Source: Corythucha ciliata (taxonomy: Eukaryota; Arthropoda; Insecta; Hemiptera; Tingidae). Taken from it: a stretch of 64,000 nucleotides of DNA. Positions 12,001 to 22,526 of the stretch are shown in pieces (position 1 is the stretch's first letter; each line of letters opens with the position of its first letter). The stretch spans positions 21,886,001 to 21,950,000 of the forward strand of contig CM075943.1 in the NCBI GenBank assembly GCA_038030265.1, given 5' to 3'. Under the pieces are notes generated by a model. That model saw only the letters and a program-made list of their open reading frames with translations. It had not been told where the DNA came from and searched no databases. The position numbers and the translations under genes are program-made.

Positions 12001-14984
12001 GGCCCTGTCCAAAACATCTCTATAAGGGGTCAACTTCGCCGAAAATGGCCTGTTTGCCCTGAAACTGGTTTTGGACGATTTTTTCTCAACATAATTTCCA
12101 TTTTCTGTAGTTTCTTAGGAGGCAAAAATTTAAAAGGCGGGCTTATGTGCCGTTCTGAAGTGAACTGCGAGGCTATAAGTTGAGAAAAAAGTTATAATTT
12201 ATGGCAAAAATTGCGAAAAGGCGCTCATTCGTAGTTAGAGTTGGGAAAATGCGCTATCTCGCGCTTTATCATGCCAATACCCGATCAAATTTGATAAAAA
12301 ATCGCTAATTTAATTCGGCTAAAATTGTAAAAATACGTTAATTAGTGGAAGAATCGGAGCGGAAGAAGTTAAGAAAAACGCTAATTCACGGCTAAAACTT
12401 AGACATTTGCTTACTCATGCTGAAATTGGGGAAAAGCGCTGATTCACGCGAAAAATTTGAAAAAACCACTCAAGTTCCTTTTGAATGGGCCAACCCTGCA
12501 AAATTTTATTTGTGTGAAGGAGCTAGACCGGCGTAAGTGGGTTCTGTAACTTCTGTAAGTGCTGAATAAGCGAAATTAAGAGTTGTCGCAAAATTGTTGT
12601 TTTGAAGTCCCAGGCAATGGTGCGATGTATATGTTATTCGCAATGGCCGAATTTGCCCATTGCCCGAAAAATTTACCCACAACGCGTTATGGGCAGTGTG
12701 AAATACTCACAACGCGTCGTGGGTAATTCTTTTCGCCCAGAGGGCGGAATGAAATACCCATAACGCGTTTTGGGTAACTCATTTTACTCAATAGCCGTAA
12801 TAAAGGTTAGGTTAGTCTATTTCGCGTCGCAGGTCTTCCGATTTTACCCACAGCGCGTTCTGGCTACTTCGATTTACCCGCAACGCGTTGTACGCATTTC
12901 GAATTACTCACAAAGCAGAGTCAGATGACTGTCTCAACTCCCATTACAGCGTTATTGCTGTATAATTACATAAAATGGTACGGAATGATAATTAAACACG
13001 ATTTTGCTTGAGTAAAAAAAAATATAACAAAAAGGAAATTAAAAACAAAAGATAGTAGCGAAACAAAGAACGAGGGAGAACATACACTCAAAGAGGCAAA
13101 CTTTATTTATTCACGCGTGATATGCCCCCGTGTCCCGTGGCATTTCCCACGAGACGCCCAACAGACTCAAACTGTAAGTTATCGGTGTTTAATCAGGCGA
13201 GACACAGGAGCCGGGTTAAAATGATGTATGGAAACGCTTCTGTGTTTTTGAGCCCTTAAAATACCACATTCTTCTTTTTATATTTGCTTATTCCAAGAAA
13301 ATATTTCTTGCCGTGTTGATGAAATAATGTTTTTATTTTATTGATTTTCTAAACTAATTGATGTTGACGGTTGCAGAAATATACTACTCTCCTGATACGA
13401 CTGACATGGAAATGATTCAGGAATACGTAAAACAGCTTCCACTTATAACCAAACCTTCGATATTTGGAATGAATGACAACGCAGATATCATGAAGGATAA
13501 AAATGAAACGTTACAACTTTTCAGAAACACGTTGCTTACACAGGTAAAAATATTTATGAAGCCATTTTTTTGCGCGCGATATTGACTTATAATGTAAAAA
13601 TACATTTACGAGTGTTTTTTTTTTGTTATTTGATGCATTTTGATAGAATAGAACGGTAAGATTAGTGTAGCTATAATAAATAAATAAATAATAAACTTGT
13701 TTATATTATTATTTTTATCTGCTTTATGCGTTACATATAAGGATTTGTGGGAGGAACATCTCCTGAAGGTACTGCTCTTATACTCTTTAGCATTTGCAAC
13801 TAAATATTGACCATCAAAAATCCAAGTCTTAATGCCCAAATATTGAAACAGGAATCGTCGAAAGGAGAAGGCGCTGCAGAAAGCACTGACTCTATTGTGT
13901 ATGACGTCGCCAAAGACATTTTATCGAAACTTCCAGCCAACTTTGATTTGGTCGTCGCTTTGGAAAAATACCCGACATTGTACGAACAGTCAATGAACAC
14001 AGTTTTAGTTCAAGAAATGGGACGATTCAACAATTTACTTATTATGATACGGGATAGTCTCAGAAATTTACAGAAGGCCATCAAAGGTAAACCGGAGCGA
14101 CTTGTAAAACTATCAAATGGAAACTTGCAACTGTTATTTATACAGGTCAAATCGTCATGTCGTTCGCCCTGGAAGAATTGTATACGAGCGTTGTTGTGGG
14201 AAAAATACCAACAATGTGGAGCAAGGTGTCCTATCCTTCGCTTAAACCTTTGGGTAGCTACGTAAATGATTTTCTGCAGCGCTTGGAATTCTTGCAGGTT
14301 TGTTGCTTGGGAAATTTTATGACAATTTTCAACTTGGTCCTGATTTTAAAATAAAAAACTACCCCTAGAAATGGTACGTCGAAGGCCCACCCACTATTTT
14401 TTGGCTCTCTGGGTTTTTCTTCACCCAGGCCTTTTTGACGGGGGCTCAACAGAATTACGCGCGAAAGTACAAAATACCGATAGACCTGCTTACATTCGAT
14501 TTCCAGGTCAAAAGAGATACTCGATTTTTCCCTTTATTTGCCGGAACTTATAACGACGAATCATTTTAGGTTTTGCCGAAAGCCTCTTTTAAAACGCCAC
14601 CTGAAGATGGAGTCTATACAGAAGGCCTCTACTTGGACGGCGCTCGATTCAACAAAGACACAATGGTATTGGATGAATCCCTGCCAAAAGTACTGTACGA
14701 CTTAATGCCGTTAGTAAGTGGTTTAGAGTTCGTGTTTGAGGGGATTGTGCCCATTTTTAAAGAGAAACTATTTCCAGATATGGCTGAAGCCCATAAAAAA
14801 GGCAGATTTACAGGTGGGTAACAGGTATAACTGTCCAGTTTACAAAACTGCCGAGCGAAGAGGCGTCCTATCAACAACGGGTCACTCGACTAATTTTGTT
14901 ATTGCCATGCTGTTACCATCTAAGAAGAGTTCAGAGCATTGGATAATGAGAGGGGTAGCTCTTTTGTGCGCTTTGTCGGCTTAG
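1..14984 (+). CDS. DNAH7: Axonemal dynein heavy chain, inner-arm DNAH7/3/12 group (3' part, 31 exons)
   Basis: This is the ATP-driven motor heavy chain of axonemal inner dynein arms. The spliced frame gives about 1893 residues ending in a stop at 14982-14984, roughly 47% of a 4000-residue heavy chain; the start lies left of the window. Exons: 1-165, 230-442, 506-678, 754-895, 3571-3684, 3749-3889, 4216-4374, 4850-5079, 5136-5316, 5390-5617, 5680-5908, 5975-6316, 6380-6608, 6670-6823, 6882-7015, 7078-7269, 7329-7555, 7622-7800, 7873-8064, 8125-8308, 8602-8747, 8826-8978, 9039-9190, 9285-9504, 9568-9727, 13377-13543, 13852-14086, 14146-14297, 14369-14506, 14570-14713, 14778-14984. All phases join without a stop. 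Visible landmarks are the AAA4 P-loop GVGGSGRQS (fragment residues about 208-216), the stalk and microtubule-binding region around STAAEGLCKW, AAA5/6, and the C-terminal [17 protein letters not shown]. Donors after 3684, 6823 and 14506 are weak. DNAH7 fits best from memory; DNAH3 or DNAH12 cannot be excluded. Confidence 0.93.
896..3570 (+). other. Dynein intron 4, repeat-filled
   Basis: This 2.7-kb intron separates the AAA4 P-loop exon from the next dynein exon. I see no coding segment. It holds two diverged copies of a block starting CGGCTATTCGTCAGGG (near 1110 and 1500), a degenerate tandem array at about 1795-2290, TGTGGTTTGGAG-type repeats at about 2870-3040, and an 11-base G run at 3067-3077. 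Confidence 0.7.
1795..2290. repeat. Degenerate tandem repeat, period about 30 bp
   Basis: Units resemble CTTGCAATTTCGCGATATTT followed by AGACCC, repeated with heavy divergence. Short open frames across it are by-products of the repeat and show no protein-like conservation. Confidence 0.6.
4440..4580. repeat. Dispersed repeat, copy 1 (second copy near 62300-62400, inverted)
   Basis: The stretch beginning AACAATGG, through AAAACTATAACACGATTAA, to AATCCTTCC reappears in reverse complement at about 62337-62397. It lies in the intron before the 4850-5079 dynein exon. It matches part of the foldback element at 62199-62660, so it is probably a fragment of that family. Confidence 0.55.
10840..11350. 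repeat. Degenerate tandem repeat with GAAATTG core
   Basis: Variants of GGCCAAGAAACTG and CCACGAAATTG recur every 30-45 bp. Divergence is high, so unit limits are approximate. Confidence 0.5.
12180..12470. repeat. Degenerate AACGCTAATTCACGGCTAAA-type repeat
   Basis: Repeated words are GCTAATT, GGCTAAAATT and GAGAAAAACGC, in the same orientation as the larger array at 51310-53350. Confidence 0.55.
12660..12910. repeat. Array of palindromic ACCCACAACGCGTTGTGGGT units
   Basis: Five diverged copies of a near-perfect 20-bp palindrome centred on ACGCGT occur near 12675, 12707, 12758, 12846 and 12876. They are separated by short T-rich spacers. Each copy preserves the CGCG centre better than its flanks. 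Confidence 0.65.
13544..13851 (+). other. Dynein intron 26, AT-rich, no further feature seen
   Basis: This 308-bp intron is A/T-rich, with long T runs and a short AATAAATAAATAAT stretch near 13677. No exon or repeat family is apparent. Confidence 0.6.
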
Positions 14985-15324
14985 TTTTCTGAATTGAATA
15001 CAGGCCTTGCTCCTTTAATGGTCAACTATTCTTACATTATTACTCTTAATTTGAAGCCGAGCGCTTCATCAACGGGGGAGTGTAGTTAAGCAAAGAGGAT
15101 CCAAAGAATTTGAATTAAAAAACAAAACATACTTTTTATGCGAAAGTTTAAGTATGTCTCTTCAATGCGAGAGCAATAATTTTCGTGAGCTGAATCTTCT
15201 TTACCTAACTACGACAAAAAATCGAGGATAAATAGAAATGCCTTTGAAGCCTTGCATAACGCATAAAGCAAGATTGACCGTCAAGAAAAATATTCGTTTC
15301 CGTCTCTCCGTGTAAAATGTATAA
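14985..15324. other. Convergent 3' intergenic gap between dynein and MEA1
   Basis: The 340 bp between the two stop codons must hold both 3' UTRs. For the dynein, an ATTAAA lies at 15114-15119. No AATAAA is visible for the minus-strand gene. No repeat is recognised. Confidence 0.5.
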
Positions 15325-15896
15325 TTACTTGGAAATACTGTTCCCGCTTTGCATATTTTTGATTCGCGACACGAGGAACGACGTCCACTGGTTCTCTGGG
15401 ATGCTCTCGGCCCAAGATGGAATAGCTGTTGAAGGCAAAGTGATACCACTCATTATTTGTCTGACTTCGTCGGAATTGATTGCAATGTCAGATCGCTCGG
15501 TCCTAGCCTGAAAGTTTTGAATTCTACTTTACAGCTGAAAATATGTGATAGATTCCAAACTGACCTGACCGACTTGTTCAACCGAACTAGACTGAGAAAG
15601 GCCACTGGGCGGAGACGCTACAACGGAGTCAGCCGTTCTTTCCTCTTCAGATTCTTCAGCGGATCTGTCATTGTCCACTCCGTCTGGCTTCACAAGCGAG
15701 TCAGTTGTTAATCCGGTAGAGAGTCTTTACCCGCAATACTGACCTCGTGTGCAAGTAACTCATAGCCGAAGTATGGCGACTGAGAATTATGATCCTCGTC
15801 GCTCTCTTCCATGTCCATCTCGACCACTTGTGAATCGTGAACAGGAAATACGTCATCTGAGCATTTAGCGGGCTCTGGTGACCACTCAAGCACCAT
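15325..15896 (-). CDS. MEA1: MEA1-like (male-enhanced antigen 1 family) protein
   Basis: This small acidic protein belongs to a poorly characterised, conserved family; no biochemical role can be assigned from sequence. Minus-strand exons are 15744-15896, 15565-15687 and 15325-15507, with introns of 56 and 57 bp opening GTCAGT. All are in phase 0 and encode 152 residues plus TAA. Family marks are an acidic, serine-rich N-terminal half containing YFGYELLAHE, and the conserved C-terminal block VRQIMSGITLPSTAIPSW followed by AESIPENQW, which resembles the MEA1 pattern of GVSLP, PAWA and QW. The frame stays open upstream of the ATG at 15896 to a CAG acceptor at 15921-15923, so this exon may be internal and translation may begin further upstream. 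The gene is tail-to-tail with the dynein. Confidence 0.75.
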
Positions 15897-16309
15897 ATCT
15901 ACCGCTTTTCTAAAGCTATTCTGGAATAAGCAACAAAATTGTTTTATTTGGTGTCCTGTGTTTTACTCCCAGAAAGAAGCCGCAGAAAAAGGTTATCATT
16001 AAAATATTTAGTAAGTATTTATATTTTGATAATTATTTATCTTTTAAATATTCACATAGTCATTTTTATTTCATTAGGGGAAGAATCTCGCACCTGAAGC
16101 CATTTCAATCGGCGTTATTCCTTACAGGGCGAAGTTGGCTAATGTCTACCCGCCCTTAAAAAGTCTTTGTCACCTTATCGTTACGGACTCTTCGAATCCT
16201 CAAAGTATACATCAAAAGGAATTTTTAAAGCCACATTCGAAATTGAGCAAAACTTGGCCGCTATTCTGGCTTTATTTCCTGTACTAGCTGATTTGCACAA
16301 AAAATTGAG

Positions 16310-16545
16310 AAGAACTCTAATACGCAGGCGAAAGCAGGATTGTTCGCAGCTAAAATCGAGAAAAATTGCTAGTTCACGGATGAAATAGAGAGAAAGCGCT
16401 AAATAGTGGCTAAAAGTGAAAATAATTCGATATTTGCGCCCAAAATTAAGGGTAACGCTAATTCGCCGCTAATTTCCCGGCTTAAATTGAGAAAAAACGC
16501 TAATTCACGGCTTAAAGTGAGAAAAAAACGCTACGTAAAAAATAA
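16310..16545. repeat. AACGCTAATTCACGGCTAAA-type repeat
   Basis: About eight diverged units of near 30 bp occur, including GCTAATTCACGGCTTAAA and GCTAATTCGCCGCTAATT. This is the same family as 51310-53350. Confidence 0.6.
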
Positions 16546-16879
16546 TATAACAAATTTGTTGACCAAGAGGCCTCGGAGATTTCCGTCCCCAGAGCCTGCT
16601 AGGTGTAGGCCTGTTGGTCCGCTACTGTCCAGTGTCTCCTTTTATTTGAGATAGAAAAATAGAATCCCTCACTTGGCGACTAGCAAGAATGGCGAAACTT
16701 CTGCATCCAATCGGACAGGGCCGTATCTATTGGTGGGGGTTGAAGGGGGGATGCACGCGTCCCCTCAAGCGGCACCCTCGAAAATTTCAGTGGTTTCTTA
16801 GGGCGTCCCATTTCACCCTCACTCTTGAGATACCCAGCAGAATAAATCCCAGGATGATCCAACCGCCCGAAATGTCGTT

Positions 16880-17480
16880 TTTGAAGGAGCAGGATCCACC
16901 AAATTGGGTTTCGAGTGGGTGAAAACCACAAAATTAGTATTTAGAATGAGCGTGGAAATTGGAAGGTGTGAAAGTAAAAATCCGTCGAGTTTACTTTTTT
17001 TAGATAGCCAGCCCTGCGAAATTGTGTTTTCGAAAAAGCCAATCCAGCTTAATTGTTTTTTAATTAGCCACGGGCAAAATTTGGTTTTTGAACTAGTCGA
17101 AATTGCGAAATTTGGTTCCGTTACGAGTGCCAAATCCAATAAATTTGGACTTCGAAAGATCCCAACCAGCGGAATCGCTTTATTAAAGAACTTTTTTGAT
17201 TAGTCAATGTCACGTGAAATTAGACTTTTGAATTGGTCCCCAAAAGTGGCTGTTAATGTAGTAAGCCATGGGAAATCGGCTTTTTGAGTAAGTAGAACCC
17301 GTAATATTGGGTGTTGTGAGCGCCGATTCCGCCAAATTAGTGTTATAAACAGGCCAAACCAACGAAATTGAGTTCTTCAAGTGCCAAATCTGCGGATTTG
17401 GGGACAAAATGTCGAAACCCGCAAATGTTAGCCATCAAGTAAGCAAGACCGGCGAAGGTTAGTGTGGAATTAGTCGTTTC
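16880..17480. repeat. GAAATTGGTTTTT-type degenerate repeat
   Basis: Units alternate CCAAAYCYGCGAAATTG with a T-rich half such as GGTTTTTGA, at a spacing of about 30-45 bp. Confidence 0.55.
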
Positions 17481-18489
17481 GTCACCGCGGGTACCAAGAA
17501 TCACGCTTAGCTGTGTAATTAATGTTTATGCTTGAATGGTTGTGGGCGGGGAAATCTTGCCCCTGCACGGAAAATCCCTCTTTACGGCCCTGGAAGTAGT
17601 GGAATTGACAGATATAGTAGTGCACGTATTCAAGTGCGCAAATTCAACATGAGATTTGGGCCAGTTAGTGGGGGGCTATTACTGCAAGACTCGTCACAAT
17701 GCAGAAAAACCAATGTGAGAGGTATAGGTGATAGCACTAACACCAAAATTCCAGCCCACAAGCACCTCATACTTTCAGCGTTTACAGCGGGAAACGCCTG
17801 TAGTATCGTATCTGTGCGTTTTTGATGAAAATCGCACGCTTGCTTCAAAAGCTAAACGCGCTCTAGCCGATAAAATCGGACATACGGTCATATTTAGGGT
17901 ATGGTGCAGGAAGAAGGAGTGACTCATGTCATACCACAGATATTTGTCAGCTTTAGAGCAGATAGAGACACCGGTTACATTCAAGTCCAACACGAGGGGC
18001 AAACAGCCATGAATGCCCCCTCCCTTGGGAGTCGAAGTCACTCGTACGAAAAAATCATCAAAACCGCCTCTAAAATCCCATCGAGTCAAATTTTTGGGCC
18101 ATTTTCTCAAAGGTACTGTTCTAAGACAGACGTGATTTATGAGTCGTCGAACCATGCTCAACCAAGAAATACATGCGGTTCCGGCCTGACACGAAACAGA
18201 GTAGCCGCTTGTGTAGTGGCCACTAAACGGTCCAGAAATGATTTTTTCGCGTCATGGCCGCAGGTATCACATCAGGCAATTTTCTCAACACTAGGGGCCA
18301 CTATAGTACGAACGCTCGTTCCCCGTTTGGATTAACACCAAAATATTGGTAAGGTTGGAGCCTCACAGTGGTTGGCGAGGGTGGTCAGTTGCCCTCCCCT
18401 AGACTTTGAAGCGCAGATGTAGTGGGTTAGCTAATTACACCCAGATACTATCAATAAGTTAAAATCCATCTAGATCACCACATTTTGTA

Positions 18490-19140
18490 TAGCAAAAATA
18501 TTCGCAGGCCTACCAATTTCGAGTTTCTTTTGTGCTGAAAACCAAACGCGTGGTGGCTTAATTCAAAAGCCACTTTGTTTTCGTACGCTAAAAAACCATT
18601 TTCGCTGCTCTGCTTTTTTCTTGAAAAATTTGCCATTTTCCGGTGTCTGGCTCACTGAAAAAAGAGTTTCTCGGATTTCGCTCTCTAAAAAAAACAATTT
18701 TTCGTATTTTTAAAACATTTTCCCTACCATTCCTCAGATTTCGCCCTCTAAAAACCGATTTTGTGGATGTTTTCGCGTGTCGAGTTCACTAAAAAATAAA
18801 TATCACTCAACTTTAGTGGTCTGTGACAAACCTATTTCGCGGGGCAGCTCAATTCAGAGAGCGAATTTACTGACTTTTATCGCACTGTAAAACCATTTTC
18901 GCAGAATTGACTCACCACAAAATAAATTTCTCGAATTTAACACTATAAAATTTCAAATTTATCGGTTTTTTCTCACTGAACAACAAATTTCGGGGATTTT
19001 TGTCCCCAGTAAACCAATTTCGCTAGATGGCCTAATTCAGATCAGTCTCTGGATATGGGTGACCCAGAAAAACTGGTTTTACTTCAACCAAAATCCCCGA
19101 AATTGCTTTTTCAGTGAGAAAATCCGAGAAATTAATGGCA
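18490..19140. repeat. CCAATTTCGCGGATTT-type degenerate repeat
   Basis: Units combine CTCACTGAAAA, CCAATTTCGCGG and TTTT runs. They look like the reverse complement of the GCGAAATTGG family seen at 16880-17480. Confidence 0.55.
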
Positions 19141-19200
19141 TGAAGTGCCACGTACAGGGCAAAATTTCACCGAAATGCCACGCTAAGGTCAATCATCGTA

Positions 19201-19384
19201 TGCAGTTTTTTGTGCTGAATTGAATGAGCAGTCGTAGGGATAGCTGGTATCGATACTTTTTGAGTAACGGACAAAAATCTCCGGTATTTTTAAAGGATTT
19301 GTTCTTATATCTGTGGGCGTATCTTAAAAAGTGTTGACCCCAGCGATCCCTGCAAACGCTCATTCGATTCAGCACAAAAAACTA
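19201..19384. repeat. Foldback with GTTTTTTGTGCTGAATTGAA arms
   Basis: The left arm near 19205-19228 (TTTTTTGTGCTGAATTGAAT then GAGC) is mirrored by GCTCATTCGATTCAGCACAA near 19349-19378. Related half-copies occur near 19515 and 19697. Confidence 0.5.
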
Positions 19385-20379
19385 CGTAAGATCAGAGAAC
19401 ATAGTTAGTCCTGCCCAAAATCTTGATACACATTTTCATAGCACTTCAAAGTATCGGGAAAAACTCGTTTTTTCGTGTATTTTCGTTATTAACGCAAATA
19501 AGATCGCAGAGAAACGAGTCACCATGCATTCGATTCAGCGCCAAAAATTCCTTTAGAAATGACATCGACGTCAAATGCATTACTAAACATTGGAGTTACG
19601 AGAGTTTTTATGAATATTTCAGCCAAAAACAAATTTTTTTGTACAATTTACGTCGTAACTCAAAAACTAATCATCTCACGTACTTTTGGCTGATTTTTAT
19701 CGACTCGGCACACAAAACTACGTAGGATTAGACACCCCGTTCGGGCAAATTTCTTGACCCCTTACAGCGATGAGTTGGCCAACGTCCACCCTCCTTAAAA
19801 GGAAGTTTGCCACCCCGCATCGTTGCGGACCCTTCGAAACCAGCAAGCATATACATCAAAAGGAATTTTTAAAGCCACATTTGAAGTTGGGCCAAATTTT
19901 GCCGTTATTCGGCCTTTTTGAAGCTTTATTTCCTGTACTATAAGGAAATATTCAATTTTATGAAGTAATTGTGAACTTTATGAGGAAATCGTTAATTTGA
20001 TGAGGAAATTGCCATTTTTGAGTAAGTTTTCTTTTATAAGGAAATTGTTATTTTGAATAGACAATGAATTTCGAAAGGAAATCGTAAATTCACAACTCCT
20101 TTTTCCAGGTTGTTTCTCCGTAAACTTCATTTCTTCTCCTTCTTCTTTCCTTCGGGAACTAATACAACTTTGCAGTTTTTTAGTGCATTTCATTCTGAAA
20201 ATGCACTATTGCTGTCGATTTCGACGTTTAAAACTGACAAACTATCAATTCTCTCCTACAGTACCGTCAATTTTATTTCTTCTCAGTGTCCTGGAAACTG
20301 ATTTTTCCAGTGAAAAAGTTGGCATTGAGCCTGTAGCATTTTGTCCTACAAACTACTATCAATTTTGTCCTGGAAACTG

Positions 20380-20640
20380 TCAATTTCGTCCTATAAACTG
20401 TACATTTCGTTCGAAAAACTGTCAATTTCGTCCTCGTAAGTCGTAACTGTCCATTTCATCGTATAATCTGCCAATTTCGCTCCGGAAACAGCAAATTTCA
20501 CCCTTGGAACTGTCGACTTCGACGTTCAAAACTGTCAAACCACCGATTTCACCCTTGAAACTGTCGATTTCGACGTTCAAAACTGTCAAACTATCAGTTT
20601 TCTCCTACATTACTGACAATTCTATTTCAATTTCTATTTT
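20380..20640. repeat. CTGTCAATTTCGTCCT-type tandem repeat, period about 22 bp
   Basis: Repeated words are AACTGTCAATTTCGTCCT and CTGTCGATTTCGACGTTCAA. The block CTGTCGATTTCGACGTTCAA is nearly duplicated around 20510 and 20565. Confidence 0.55.
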
Positions 20641-20959
20641 TTTGTCTATTTCTTAGAAAGTTTCGTAATGTCCTGTAAACTGATTAATCCAGTGAAAAAG
20701 TAGGCATTGTGCCTCCGGAGGCCCAAATTATAGACTTCCATGTTACTTATCACATCACCTTCTCGATCACGGACCACCCACCCCCTAGAGAGGTGTAGCA
20801 GTTGCCACACCTTGGATATAGTGTCGGCGCTACTGTCCAAACCTGTGAGAATAGTTTATTGAATAGCCTAAGATGCTATTGATTTTTGGAAGAGTAAGGC
20901 CCGCTTTATCAATCGTTGATTAAAGAGCTGACTAAAAACTTCATCTGTTACTTTCTTTT

Positions 20960-21520
20960 CAGTTCTTTAAATTTCTTAATCAACAATTTGATAAAGCGGG
21001 CCAAAATCCGTGAGCGAGCCAAAAAATTTCTTAAATTGATCCGTGAAATTGGTTTCTTGTAGGTTGAAACCCCACAAAATTGATTTTGATTACCCAAACC
21101 CTCAAAATTTATGTTGCAAGAGCGAAATTTAAGTTTTTCCGACGACTGAACCAAGTAAAATTGTTTTTTTCAGTAGCTTAAACCAGCTTAATTGATTTTT
21201 TGAAGAGGCAAACCCACAAAATTGATGTTAATTGAGTCAAATAACCCGCGAAATTGGTATTTTAGGTATGCTATGTTCCACGAATTCTCTTGCTTGAAGA
21301 TACAAACCCTCAAGATTGGTTTTTTGAACGACTAAATCCCTTGAGATTGGTTTATTGAAGAGCCAAACCCGTGAAGTTGGTTCAATTCAGAAGCAATCCT
21401 CGAAAATGGGGTTTTCAGGAGTCATACCCGTGAATGCGGTTTTTAAAAAGCCGAACCAGCAAAGCTGAGCCAAACCCTCAAGATTTTTTTTTTTTTTCAA
21501 CGATTAAACCCCAAGAAATC
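20960..21520. repeat. GCGAAATTGGTTTTTTGAAG-type degenerate repeat
   Basis: Roughly 15-18 diverged units occur, each with AGCCAAACCC, then GCGAAATTGG, then a T run. They lie immediately upstream of the LINE remnant. Confidence 0.6.
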
Positions 21521-21768
21521 GGTTTCTTGCGAGCCATTCTCGTGAAGATGGTTCTTTCCGGAACATCCCCCCAACCCACCCCATCTTTAATCGTACATCA
21601 TATTTGGCTCAATCACAGAAATTCTAGTTCACAAGGACTATGAAACTTCTGATTTCTACCCCGAAAAACATTACCACGCCACCAACATTACCAGAATCTG
21701 GCACTGGTGGCTGGCTGTCGTCGTGTGATCTCAGACGAACAGGAACTGGGGAACAGCATTAGTTTAGC

Positions 21769-21928
21769 GTGGATCCAGGCCATAGAGGTTTTGAAGGTAA
21801 CGAGAGGGCGGACATGCTGGTTAAAAGAGGAGCTTCACTTAGCAACGTGGGACCGGAGCCGTCCATTGCGGTTTCAAAGAAAGTAGGAAAGGGTCAGATA
21901 AAAAACTGGGCAGACGATGTTGCGATTA
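21769..21928 (+). pseudogene. I-like LINE remnant, RNase H domain part
   Basis: The frame reads DPGHRGFEGNERADMLVKRG, the conserved C-terminal RNase H signature of non-LTR retrotransposons, where GHxGxxGNExAD carries a catalytic aspartate. A stop lies just upstream and no reverse transcriptase is visible, so the element is decayed. The hAT transposon begins directly after it, and the LINE resumes at 25105 with a duplicated TGCGATTA. Confidence 0.75.
21921..21928. repeat. Left 8-bp target-site duplication of the hAT element
   Basis: TGCGATTA directly precedes the left terminal repeat and is repeated exactly at 25105-25112. Eight-base duplications are the hallmark of hAT insertion. Confidence 0.95.
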
Positions 21929-22023
21929 CAGTGGCGTGCCCATGGGGGGGGGGTTTTGGGGGTCAGAACCCCCCCCAGAGATCTATACATAGTAAATAAA
22001 TAATATTTTAACAAAATAACAAG

Positions 22024-22025
22024 AA

Positions 22026-22062
<37 letters not shown>
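22024..22062. repeat. (TAA)n microsatellite
   Basis: About twelve uninterrupted AAT/TAA triplets lie inside the hAT element, upstream of the transposase. Confidence 0.9.
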
Positions 22063-22065
<3 letters not shown>

Positions 22066-22526
22066 CGAAATCTTCTTCAGAATTACTCCATATCAAAAAC
22101 GCTAGAATTCCAGAAAAAATAGCTTACTTATTCGTCCTGCTCCGTGCTCCGTTCAGGCATCGCCAGAGTTCGAAGCGCTGTTTCAATGGAATGAATTAAA
22201 CAGCCGCGTAATTATTTACGTTTTCCCTTGACGAGTAGCTCTTTTCCTTTATTCCGTTCCAAAATGAACCCGCCCTGCACGGCCTCGCTAAAAGAGACGT
22301 GGCAATTTTTGTTAGAAAGATGCTGAGTCTGCTAACTAGGCGGGCTGTATAAACCGCCAACATTTCTGACCCTCCCACTGCCCACTGAGCCTTGCTGGTT
22401 TTTCATTTTACTCTTTCAAGTTTGAGTTGAATAGTAAAGCTTGGAGTGAAATAGGTGCGTAATAGTGATTTTTAAAAATTTGTCTAGTTCGTAACGTAAG
22501 AATAAGGGCCTGCTCCGCCAGTCAGA

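Larger units (their letters stand above)
9728..13376 (+). other. Dynein intron 25, repeat-filled (3.65 kb)
   Basis: This intron splits the dynein C-terminal domain between the exon ending YYFDPT and the one beginning [11 protein letters not shown] see no coding exon inside. It contains a poly-G tract near 10036, degenerate GAAATTG-word repeats (about 10840-11350), AACGCTAATTCACGGCTAAA-type repeats (about 12180-12470) and five palindromic ACGCGT-centred units (about 12660-12910). Confidence 0.7.
15924..21768. other. Intergenic repeat-rich block, no gene recognised
   Basis: This stretch is a patchwork of degenerate short-period repeats, listed separately, with less structured DNA at about 17530-18350. 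The longest minus-strand open frame (17775-18161) and the plus one opposite it (17901-18335) show no family motif I recognise. A dispersed block at about 18355-18500 is related to about 59448-59590. Confidence 0.6.

Noticed and set aside
16706..17592. Possible hAT-type MITE with CAGGGCCGTA ends
   Set aside because: The 10-bp ends match, but no 8-bp duplication is present and the interior is a degenerate satellite, so chance is likely.
17775..18335. Opposing 128- and 144-codon frames
   Set aside because: Neither shows a recognisable domain, splice context or compositional signature. They overlap each other on opposite strands.
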